Shown here: positions 33,757 through 40,189 of the stretch, in pieces
How the letters are laid out: the number at the start of each line of letters is the position of its first letter
Position numbering within the stretch: position 1 is the stretch's first letter
Assembly: GCA_905194675.1 (NCBI GenBank)
Contig: CAJJTG010000020.1
Location: 1-40,189 of the forward strand
DNA: 40,189 bases
Source: an uncultured Collinsella sp.
GTDB taxonomy: Bacteria > Actinomycetota > Coriobacteriia > Coriobacteriales > Coriobacteriaceae
Reading direction: 5' to 3'
Notes under the pieces: model-generated
What the model was told of the DNA's origin: nothing
What the model saw: the letters and a program-made list of their open reading frames with translations, nothing else
The model's database searches: none
Translations under genes and position numbers: made by a program

Positions 33757-35328
33757 ATGCGGTCGATTCTTCCCAAGGGGGAAAACAGGAAGCTCCACAG
33801 CATCGCGGCGCGCGCGATCGCCTGCGTTCTCGTCGCCCTGCTCGCGCTTCCCTTCGCGGGGTGCAGTGCGCGCCCGAACGCGACCGGTGGCACGGCGGGC
33901 TCTCAGGAATACACGGTGAGCGTCTCGCTTTCCGGCGGGTCAGGGCGCGCAAGCATCGCCTCACCCACCACAATTGTGAAGGATGGCGACACCTACACCG
34001 CGACCATCACCTGGTCGAGTTCGAACTACGACAAGATGACCGTCGACGGCGTGGACTACGCGCCCGTAAACGACGGCGGCAACTCCACGTTCGAGATACC
34101 CGTCACGCTCGACGAGGACATCGCCGTGTCGGCCGAGACCGTCGCCATGTCGACGCCGCACACCATCGACTACACGCTCCACTTCGACTCATCCACCATG
34201 AAGGAGAAATCGGGCGACGATGCAAGCGGCGGCTCCCCTGCGGGAACGGCTTCAAGCGCCGCGGCCGACTTCCACAACGCCGATTTGGGCTGCGGCTGGG
34301 AGCCGACGGGAGCGCTTCAGCTTGAATACGCCGAGCACTTCACTGTCGACGAGTTCGAAGGCGGCCTGCGGCTTATCTGCGTTTCGAACGGGGAGCGCTT
34401 CCTCGTGGTGCCGCAAGATGCGAAGGTACCTGATGGGTTAAGCTCCGACATCGCGGTCATAAGGCGCCCCGCCAACAAGGTGTACCTCGTGTCGTCGGCG
34501 ACGATGTGCCTAGTCGACGCGCTCGATGCGAACGACAATATCATCATGTCGGGCACGAAGGCCGACGACTGCTCGGTCGTGGGCTTCAAAAGCGCACTCG
34601 AAAGTGGGGCGATCGCCTACGGCGGCAAGTACAGCGCGCCCGACTACGAGCGAATATCGGCCTCGGGCTGTACGCTCGCCATCGAGAACACCATGATCAA
34701 CCACACGCCCGATGTGAAGGAAAAGCTGCAGAAGCTCGGGCTCGTCGTGCTCACCGAACAGTCGTCGAGCGAGCCCGAAGCGCTCGGGCGCGTCGAGTGG
34801 ATTAAGCTTTTCGGCGTCCTGTTCGACAAGGAAGACGAGGCCGCGCACCTGTTCAACGAGCAGAAGGCCCGCGTCGAGCAAACGTCGGGGCTCGCGTCGT
34901 CAGGTAAAACCGTGGCGTATTTCTACATTAACTCGAACGGGGCCGCCGTCACGCGGCGGGCGGGCGACTACGTGGCGCAGATGATCGAGCTTGCAGGCGG
35001 CAGCTATGCGCTCGATGACGCGCAGACGGCGTCGACGTCAGGTTCGTCAGTAACGCTCGAAATGGAGCGCTTCTACGCGACGGCGAAGGATGCCGACATC
35101 ATCGTCTACAACGGCACCATCGACGAATCGGTTGCCACCTTGAACGACTTCGTAGGCAAAAACGCGTTATTGTCGCAGTTCAAAGCCGTGAAGAACGGCA
35201 ACGTCTGGGTCACAAGCGCCGACATGTACCAGCAGATGACTTCTACAGCCGACATTATCGACGAGCTGCACGGGGCGTTCACCGGCGATGACGCGAGCGA
35301 CTTCCATTATCTGAGGAAGCTCGGCTAG
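33757..35328 (+). CDS. ABC transporter substrate-binding lipoprotein with an extra N-terminal domain (BtuF-like)
   Basis: The 523-residue protein has a signal peptide with lipobox PFAGC (Cys36). An N-terminal domain at about 48-150 has YTVSVSLSGGSGRASIASP, TITWSSSNYDKMTVDGVDY, STFEIPVTLDED and MSTPHTIDYTLHF. A BtuF/FecB-type binding domain (about 170-523) follows, with VIRRPANKVYLVSSATMCL, ENTMINHTPDVKEKLQKLG, a long central helix and ADIIVYNGTIDES. The extra domain resembles the module of the preceding lipoprotein in style. The operon context (cobalamin riboswitch, CbiK) makes a corrinoid or tetrapyrrole the likely ligand, but an iron compound is possible. It lies four bases from both neighbours. 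Confidence 0.88.
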   Translation: MRSILPKGENRKLHSIAARAIACVLVALLALPFAGCSARPNATGGTAGSQEYTVSVSLSGGSGRASIASPTTIVKDGDTYTATITWSSSNYDKMTVDGVDYAPVNDGGNSTFEIPVTLDEDIAVSAETVAMSTPHTIDYTLHFDSSTMKEKSGDDASGGSPAGTASSAAADFHNADLGCGWEPTGALQLEYAEHFTVDEFEGGLRLICVSNGERFLVVPQDAKVPDGLSSDIAVIRRPANKVYLVSSATMCLVDALDANDNIIMSGTKADDCSVVGFKSALESGAIAYGGKYSAPDYERISASGCTLAIENTMINHTPDVKEKLQKLGLVVLTEQSSSEPEALGRVEWIKLFGVLFDKEDEAAHLFNEQKARVEQTSGLASSGKTVAYFYINSNGAAVTRRAGDYVAQMIELAGGSYALDDAQTASTSGSSVTLEMERFYATAKDADIIVYNGTIDESVATLNDFVGKNALLSQFKAVKNGNVWVTSADMYQQMTSTADIIDELHGAFTGDDASDFHYLRKLG

Positions 35329-35332
35329 CACC

Positions 35333-36373
35333 ATGAGAAGCCGACTTTCCATGGCATACGACGAATCGGGGCGCGCCGCACGGTGTCGCGTCGTGACGGC
35401 GCTGCTCGCTGTTGCCCTCATCGTGCTCGTCGGGGCTAACCTGTGCATCGGGAGCGTGCTCGTGCCCGCAGACCACATCCCCGGCATCCTTTCGGGCGGC
35501 GCGGCCAATTCCATGGAAAGCCAGGTCATCTGGGAGATTCGCCTGCCGCGCGTGCTTTCAGCCGTGCTTCTCGGCGGGGCACTTTCGCTTTCCGGGTTCC
35601 TGCTGCAGACGTTTTTCAACAACCCCATCGCCGACCCGTTCATCTTGGGCGTCTCCTCGGGCGCAAAGTTCGTCGTCGCGCTTACGATGATCGTACTTCT
35701 GGGCGCGAACCAGGCCATGTCCTCGCCGGCCATGGTGGCCGCAGCGTTTCTGGGCTCGCTTATCACCATCGGCTTCGTGCTCCTCATCGCACGGCGCATA
35801 AGTTCCATGGCCATGCTCATCGTGGCGGGCGTCATGGTGGGATACATCTGCTCGGCGGCGACGAACTTCCTCATCGCCTTCGCCGACGACCAGTCCATCG
35901 TGAACCTGCACAACTGGTCTTTGGGTAGCTTCTCGGGTTCGAGCTGGGACGACATCGCGGTCATCGCGGTCGTGGTGATTACCGTGAGCGCATGCGTATT
36001 CGCGATATCGAAGCCCCTTTCCGCCTTCCAACTGGGAGAAGCCTACGCGAAAAGCGTCGGCGTGAACGTCGAACGCTTCCGCGTGGTGCTCGTCCTTCTA
36101 GCGAGCATGCTCTCCGCCTGCGTGACCGCGTTCGCTGGTCCGGTGTCGTTCGTAGGCATCGCGGTTCCGCATCTCGTGAAGTCGGCCCTAAAGTCGTCGA
36201 AGCCCATCCGCGTGATTCCTGCGTGCTTCTTGGGAGGCGCCATCTTCTGCGCGGGCTGCGATTTGATCGCGCGCACGCTGTTCTCTCCCGTCGAGCTTTC
36301 CATCAGCGCCGTCACCGCCATCTTCGGCGCTCCGGTGGTTATCGCGCTCATGTTGAAGAAGCGGGTGAGGTAG
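35333..36373 (+). CDS. FecCD/BtuC-family ABC transporter permease
   Basis: The 346-residue membrane protein has about ten hydrophobic segments and the family blocks IWEIRLPRVLSAVLLGGALS, LQTFFNNPIADPFILGVSSG, NLHNWSLGSFSGSSWDDI, AFAGPVSFVGIAVPHLVK and the ending FGAPVVIALMLKKR. These define the BtuC/FhuB/FecCD import permeases. It starts four bases after the binding-protein stop, and its stop immediately precedes the ATPase start, so the three form one import system. The substrate follows from the binding protein and the riboswitch and is probably a corrinoid. Confidence 0.93.
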   Translation: MRSRLSMAYDESGRAARCRVVTALLAVALIVLVGANLCIGSVLVPADHIPGILSGGAANSMESQVIWEIRLPRVLSAVLLGGALSLSGFLLQTFFNNPIADPFILGVSSGAKFVVALTMIVLLGANQAMSSPAMVAAAFLGSLITIGFVLLIARRISSMAMLIVAGVMVGYICSAATNFLIAFADDQSIVNLHNWSLGSFSGSSWDDIAVIAVVVITVSACVFAISKPLSAFQLGEAYAKSVGVNVERFRVVLVLLASMLSACVTAFAGPVSFVGIAVPHLVKSALKSSKPIRVIPACFLGGAIFCAGCDLIARTLFSPVELSISAVTAIFGAPVVIALMLKKRVR

Positions 36374-37690
36374 ATGGGGGAATTCGTGCCGCGGCCCAAA
36401 ACGCTCGGAGGGGACATTCCGTGCTTAGACAGTCCTGAGCTCGCACGAAAGCGCCAGAAGGCACTTTCGGCTCGTGCGGAACTCCGCGCGGAACGCCTCC
36501 TCCGAGCGGAGCCGAACCTCGAAACTCCGGTCGAAACGCAGGCTGACGGAGCGCCGCTTTTCCACATAAGCGACCTGTCGGCGGGCTACGACAAGAAGGT
36601 CGTAGTCGGAGGCGTCGATCTGGAGGTTCGCGCGGGCGACGTCGTGGCGCTCATCGGGCCGAACGGCTCGGGCAAGTCGACCATCTTAAAAACCATCACA
36701 CGCCATCTGGCACCGCTTGCCGGCGCGGTCGAGCTCGACGGGCGAGAGATTTCCCGATGGAAGACGGCGGAGTTCGCAAGGAACCTTGCCGTTATGCTGA
36801 CAGATCGCCCCCGGACCGAGCTGCTCACCTGCCGCGATATCGTAGAGGCGGGAAGACATCCCTACACCGGGCGAATGGGCACACTCTCGCCTAACGACCA
36901 TAGTCGGGTCGACGAGGCCATGAAAACCGCACATGTGGAAGAGCTCGCCGAGTGCGACTTCATGCAGATAAGCGACGGGCAACGCCAGCGCGTCATGCTC
37001 GCACGCGCCATCGCGCAGGATCCGCGTGTGCTCGTGCTCGACGAGCCCACGTCGTATCTCGATATCCGCTACCAGATCGACCTGCTGCGAATACTTCGCC
37101 ACCTTGCGAAATCGCGGAATGTGGCTGTCATCATGTCCATCCACGAACTCGAGCTCGCGCAGAAAAGCGCCGACAAGGTGATTTGCGTGAAGGACGGCCG
37201 GGTCTTCCGCGCTGGCGCACCCGAGGACATATTCACGCTCGAGACAATTGGCGAGCTCTACGGCCTTCAACATGGCACCTTCAACGAGCGCTTCGGCAGC
37301 GTGGAAATTGGGCGCCCACACGGCGATGCGCACACGTTCGTCATCGCCGGCGCAGGTACGGGGTCGGCTGTGTTTCGCCAGCTCATTCGGCAGGGCAAGG
37401 CGTTCTACGCGGGCGTTCTGCACGAAGGGGACATCGACTGCGAGCTCGCGCGCGACCTGGCGGCGGAATGCGTGGCCGAGCGCGCCTTCGAGCCGATCGG
37501 GGATAAAACCATAGCCCGCGCCAAAGAGCTCCTCGTCCACTGCGTGCACCTTATCGTGTGTCCCGCCGCCTTCGGCACCATAAACGCCCGCAACGCAGAG
37601 CTCGTCGAGTTCGCGCGCTCGCATGGTATCGAGGTCATGCGAGCGCGCGAAGGCGCATCGGAGGATTCCCAATTGGAGTGGGAAGGATAA
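36374..37690 (+). CDS. BtuD/FecE-type ABC transporter ATPase with N- and C-terminal extensions
   Basis: The 438-residue protein is much longer than a minimal BtuD (about 250). A charged N-terminal extension of about 60 residues precedes the ATPase core. The core has Walker A LIGPNGSGKST (94-104), a Q-loop-region LTDRPRTEL, an atypical signature ISDGQRQRV (199-207) in place of LSGGQ, Walker B VLVLDEPTSYLD (219-230) and the H-loop SIHE. A separate domain follows (about 320-438): FVIAGAGTGSAVFRQLIRQG, AGVLHEGDIDCELARDLAAE and IVCPAAFGTINARN. I recall a similar tail on BtuD proteins of archaea and anaerobes. It directly abuts the permease stop and is the last complete gene of the island. Confidence 0.9.
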   Translation: MGEFVPRPKTLGGDIPCLDSPELARKRQKALSARAELRAERLLRAEPNLETPVETQADGAPLFHISDLSAGYDKKVVVGGVDLEVRAGDVVALIGPNGSGKSTILKTITRHLAPLAGAVELDGREISRWKTAEFARNLAVMLTDRPRTELLTCRDIVEAGRHPYTGRMGTLSPNDHSRVDEAMKTAHVEELAECDFMQISDGQRQRVMLARAIAQDPRVLVLDEPTSYLDIRYQIDLLRILRHLAKSRNVAVIMSIHELELAQKSADKVICVKDGRVFRAGAPEDIFTLETIGELYGLQHGTFNERFGSVEIGRPHGDAHTFVIAGAGTGSAVFRQLIRQGKAFYAGVLHEGDIDCELARDLAAECVAERAFEPIGDKTIARAKELLVHCVHLIVCPAAFGTINARNAELVEFARSHGIEVMRAREGASEDSQLEWEG

Positions 37691-37713
37691 ACTGAACTTT
37701 CTTTTAAGGATCC

Positions 37714-37944
37714 TCAGGCTACAACTCCTACGCCGGCGAGGTCTCCAAGGCGCCGGAGAACCTCGTGAACAGGAATTTCCACGCCGACAAGCCCAACCGG
37801 CTGTGGCTCACCGACATCACCGAGTTCAGGCTCCCAGGCGGCGAGAAGGTCTACCTGAGCCCGGTCATCGACTGCTTCGGCGGGATGCTCGTCGCCTGGT
37901 CGATCGGGCTGCACCCCGACAAGCGCCTCACGAACTCGAGTCTG
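37714..37944 (+). pseudogene. IS3-family transposase (OrfB, integrase core) fragment
   Basis: The frame reads SYAGEVSKAPENLVNRNF, RLWLTDITEFRLPGGEKVYL, then SPVIDCFGGMLVAWSIGLHP and ends at LTNSSL. This is the middle of an IS3-type DDE transposase, with the first Asp in WLTD and the second in VIDC. The 5' half and the final catalytic Glu region are missing, and no start codon or terminal repeats are seen. Similarity stops at 37944, three bases before the complement of the TetR stop codon. It marks the right edge of the corrinoid block. Confidence 0.85.
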
Positions 37945-37947
37945 CGC

Positions 37948-38559
37948 CTAATCCAAGCGAGATTCCAGACTCGACAGGCCATTGAGAGTCAGGTCGTTGG
38001 CGACCTCAGAGACACGCACGATAGGAACCGAGCCGTCAGACAGCGCCCACGTGCGATAGATACCGATAATACCCGACAGCAAAAACGCCAGATAGTAATC
38101 GAACATCTCGTCCTTGAGACCTTGGGGCAGCAGATCGCGCTCGGCAATCTCGTGCTCGAGCGGCGCACGAAGACGAGCCATAAAATCATCGAGCGGAATG
38201 TTCTCGATCAGCTGACGATTGAGCACCAGGTTGTTGCACAGTGCCTCGTTAACGGTTTTAAAGAAGGTCGCCGCCGCGCCCAGGGCGCGCTCGTTGGTGT
38301 CACCGTCCATTGAAGCAAGCGTTTTCTCGACCGAGTCGACAATCATCTCCACCACATCGACGGCAATGGCATCGAGCAGGCCGTCAACCGTACCAAAGTG
38401 AACGTAAAAGGTCTTGCGGTCGACATTGGCCTCGCGCGCGATGGCACTCACCGTAATGTCTGCCAGCGGCTTTTCCATGAGCAGGCGCTCGAAAGCGGAA
38501 AGGATGGCATTACGGCTGCGAACGATGCGGCGATCAATACGCGGTTTGCTGGTGGCCAT
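37948..38559 (-). CDS. TetR/AcrR-family transcriptional regulator
   Basis: The 203-residue protein has an N-terminal helix-turn-helix of the TetR type: RRIVRSRNAILSAFERLL, ITVSAIAREANVDRKTFYVH and FGTVDGLLDAI. An all-helical ligand-binding region follows, of the kind annotated as TetR_C_8 (YYLAFLLSGIIGIYRTWALS). The ATG at 38559 follows AAGGGA; an upstream start at 38586 is less well supported. Its last codons touch the junction with the IS3 remnant, so the C terminus could have been altered by the insertion. It probably controls itself or the neighbouring membrane protein, since an inverted repeat lies just upstream. Confidence 0.9.
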   Translation of the reverse strand: MATSKPRIDRRIVRSRNAILSAFERLLMEKPLADITVSAIAREANVDRKTFYVHFGTVDGLLDAIAVDVVEMIVDSVEKTLASMDGDTNERALGAAATFFKTVNEALCNNLVLNRQLIENIPLDDFMARLRAPLEHEIAERDLLPQGLKDEMFDYYLAFLLSGIIGIYRTWALSDGSVPIVRVSEVANDLTLNGLSSLESRLD

Positions 38560-38602
38560 GGGCGTGTCCCTTCGATATACGGGCATTCATCAACAGATGA
38601 GA

Positions 38603-38626
38603 GATAATCTACGTAAGAGGATTATC
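38603..38626. promoter_or_regulatory. Inverted repeat upstream of the TetR gene (candidate operator)
   Basis: GATAATC at 38603-38609 is inverted as GATTATC at 38620-38626, giving two half-sites 10 bases apart and 44 bases before the TetR start. Position and symmetry fit autoregulation by the TetR protein, but nothing here proves it. Confidence 0.45.
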
Positions 38627-38675
38627 CCCCATACAGCACAAATATGCCCCGCATCATGAAGAACGCACGACTGTC

Positions 38676-39983
38676 CTACTGCGACTTAGGGTGCTTCTTC
38701 TTATTGAGTGCCGACGGAAATACGCGAATACCATCGCCTGTCTGGCGCACATAGGCTTTATGAGCCGGCTTAGCGGCCCCAGAAGCCTTCTGAGCGTGCT
38801 TCTTGAGATCAACGGTAACAGCATTCGTGGGGTGCGGCTTAGTGGGCGCAGAGGGCGTCTGAGACGTGCGGCCGAGTTTGCGCATCACGCGATCCCAGCG
38901 CGCATGGATGCTCTCGTTGTGGGCGCTCTTAAGGCCCAGCAGGGGCGCAGCCAAAATGGTCGGCGCAATGAACGTAATGAGGCGCCACAGCAGATAGCCG
39001 GCGGTCGAAGCCGACCCAAAGAAATGACCCAAGAACAATGCAAAGCCGCCCTCAGCGCCACCAGTTCCACCGGGCAAGGGGACCGCAGAGCTCAGAAGCT
39101 GGACAAAGGCGCTCGCGGCCATGACCGAGAAAAAGTCGACCTCGTGGTGGCCAAAGGCAAGCATCAGGAAATACGGCACCAGATAGAAAAACGCGAGCTG
39201 CAGCATGGTGATAAACACGGTGAGCAGCATGGAAGAAAAATGTCCGGCCGAAAGCTTGAACTTCTCGGAGAAGGAGTAGATCTCGCCATCGACAAACGTG
39301 CGCCATCCCTCGATCTTAGTGGCCGAGACACCAATGCGCTCAAGCCAATTGATGATGCAATGGGCGACGCGCGTGACGGTCTTAGGCATGAGCGCGACGG
39401 CGAAGATGCCCAGCAAGATGCAGCAGTGCCCACCAAAGCTAAAGACGCACAGCAGCGTCATGTCGCCATAGCGCTCGGCAAAAAACGGCATGCGGGCAAG
39501 CAGTAGGATAGCGCCCCAGGCAACGAGGCCAAACTGGTACACGATAAAGCGCGTGAACTGCGTGGCTCCGGCCTCGCCGACATTTTGGCCCGCTTTGGTC
39601 AGACGGTAGATCTGGGCGGGAGTCGAGCCCATCATCATGGGCGTGAGGTTGCCAAAGAAGATGCCACTCGCCTCGACCGAGATCAGGTCGCGGATGCCGA
39701 CGGGCGAATAAGGATCGAGCCAAACGGCGATCGCATAGGCCACAATGCCAAAGAACAGATACATGAACATGCAAAGACACGCGACAACGAGCCATGGCGC
39801 CTGGACGCTCGACATAGCGGCCCAGAACTGCCCCATCTGCCCGGTTACCACCAGATAGACGATATAACCCACCAGCACGACGCCGATAAAGATGGCGCCG
39901 CGGCGTGCGCTCTTATTGTCATCTCCGCCCGAGGCCTCAACCTCGACCTGGGGCTTAGATGTATGCTGAGAGGACTCCGTCAT
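38676..39983 (-). CDS. Flippase-like/lysylphosphatidylglycerol synthase transmembrane family (UPF0104) protein
   Basis: The 435-residue membrane protein has a hydrophilic N terminus and about eight hydrophobic segments. The family blocks are SVEASGIFFGNLTPMMMGSTPAQIYRL and VQLLSSAVPLPGGTGGAEGGFALFLG. A Lys/Pro-rich cytoplasmic tail of about 80 residues follows. It lacks a soluble aminoacyl-transferase domain, so it is not MprF; family members are thought to move lipids or glycolipids across the membrane, which is inference here. The ATG at 39983 has AAGGAG five bases upstream. A possible -10 (TACAAT, complement of 40017-40022) lies 34 bases before the start. Confidence 0.9.
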   Translation of the reverse strand: MTESSQHTSKPQVEVEASGGDDNKSARRGAIFIGVVLVGYIVYLVVTGQMGQFWAAMSSVQAPWLVVACLCMFMYLFFGIVAYAIAVWLDPYSPVGIRDLISVEASGIFFGNLTPMMMGSTPAQIYRLTKAGQNVGEAGATQFTRFIVYQFGLVAWGAILLLARMPFFAERYGDMTLLCVFSFGGHCCILLGIFAVALMPKTVTRVAHCIINWLERIGVSATKIEGWRTFVDGEIYSFSEKFKLSAGHFSSMLLTVFITMLQLAFFYLVPYFLMLAFGHHEVDFFSVMAASAFVQLLSSAVPLPGGTGGAEGGFALFLGHFFGSASTAGYLLWRLITFIAPTILAAPLLGLKSAHNESIHARWDRVMRKLGRTSQTPSAPTKPHPTNAVTVDLKKHAQKASGAAKPAHKAYVRQTGDGIRVFPSALNKKKHPKSQ

Positions 39984-40092
39984 GAGACTCCTTCTAACAG
40001 TCAAAATATCTTGGTTATTGTACCCGTAAGGGCCATAGGCAGATCGTAAAGCTATGGGCCAAATGGGAATTGCAGATGGTTTGCTCGGAAAT

Positions 40093-40124
40093 AAAAAACC
40101 CGGGCTTCCGTGGGAAGTCCGGGT
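40093..40124 (-). terminator. Intrinsic terminator after tRNA-Glu
   Basis: On the minus strand ACCCGGACTTCC pairs with GGAAGCCCGGGT (one mismatch; 40124-40113 with 40109-40098) and runs into T6, 11 bases after the tRNA 3' end. Confidence 0.88.
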
Positions 40125-40134
40125 CTCAAATTCA

Positions 40135-40189
40135 TGGTAGCCCGTACCAGATTCGAACTGGTGATCTCCGCCTTGAGAGGGCGGCGTCC
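40135..40189 (-). tRNA. tRNA-Glu (CTC anticodon), 3' part only
   Basis: Read on the minus strand, the last 55 bases of the window hold an anticodon stem-loop CCGCC-CTCTCAA-GGCGG, with CTC at the anticodon position. A T-arm with TTCGAAT and an encoded CCA at 40137-40135 follow. The acceptor 5' strand and most of the D-arm lie beyond the window edge. The GGACGCCGCCCTCTCA core is typical of tRNA-Glu. Confidence 0.88.

Larger units (their letters stand above)
15138..37944. mobile_element. Candidate acquired cobalamin biosynthesis and uptake island
   Basis: About 22.8 kb of divergent cbi/cob and uptake genes is bracketed by two unrelated transposase remnants (15138-15239 and 37714-37944). Both edges abut ordinary native-looking genes on other transcription units. 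By eye the interior is richer in GC and in GCG/CGC codons than the flanks. No integrase, tRNA attachment site or flanking direct repeat was found, so this would be an old or composite-transposon-type acquisition rather than an intact mobile element. The boundaries are inferred from where transposase similarity stops. Confidence 0.6.

Overview
The window looks like a chromosome segment from a Collinsella-like member of the Coriobacteriia (Actinomycetota). That assignment is my inference from gene order, protein style and GC-rich codon use; no database was searched. Most of it is ordinary housekeeping sequence, interrupted by a block of about 22.8 kb (about 15138-37944) that looks acquired.

Region 1 (1-6087, minus strand) holds gltX, then after a terminator priA, def, fmt and the 5' end of rsmB. 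Region 2 (6088-15026, plus strand) holds metK, a single-chain L-serine ammonia-lyase, an L,D-transpeptidase, and a three-gene MacAB-like export operon (adaptor, ATPase, permease). Several intergenic gaps here carry long inverted repeats: between def and fmt, upstream of gltX/metK, and upstream of sdaA.

Region 3 (15138-37944) is the striking part. It is bounded on the left by a decayed IS21-type transposase piece and on the right by a truncated IS3-type transposase piece, and by eye it is richer in GC than its flanks. Inside are two divergent operons. The minus-strand operon (31687 down to 15260) is 17 tightly overlapping genes: cbiF, cbiD, cbiL, cbiG, cbiH, cbiET, cbiA, cobT, cobU, cobS, a CobU-like/phosphatase fusion, cbiB, cobD, cobQ(cbiP), cobO, cbiC and cbiJ. 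These cover the anaerobic (early cobalt insertion) route from cobalt-precorrin-2 to cobalamin, including nucleotide-loop assembly. Not seen here are uroporphyrinogen III/precorrin-2 synthesis, lower-ligand (benzimidazole) synthesis, L-threonine kinase and a cobalt importer.

The plus-strand operon (31890-37690) begins with a cobalamin riboswitch, followed by a predicted Tat-exported lipoprotein CbiK (sirohydrochlorin cobaltochelatase), a small lipoprotein, a substrate-binding lipoprotein carrying an extra N-terminal domain, a BtuC/FecCD permease and a BtuD-like ATPase with a C-terminal extension. Together they suggest B12-repressed, cell-surface handling and uptake of a corrinoid or other tetrapyrrole/metal compound, paired with de novo synthesis.

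Region 4 (37948-40189, minus strand) returns to native-looking sequence: a TetR regulator, a flippase-like (LPG-synthase TM family) membrane protein, and a partial tRNA-Glu(CTC) with its terminator.
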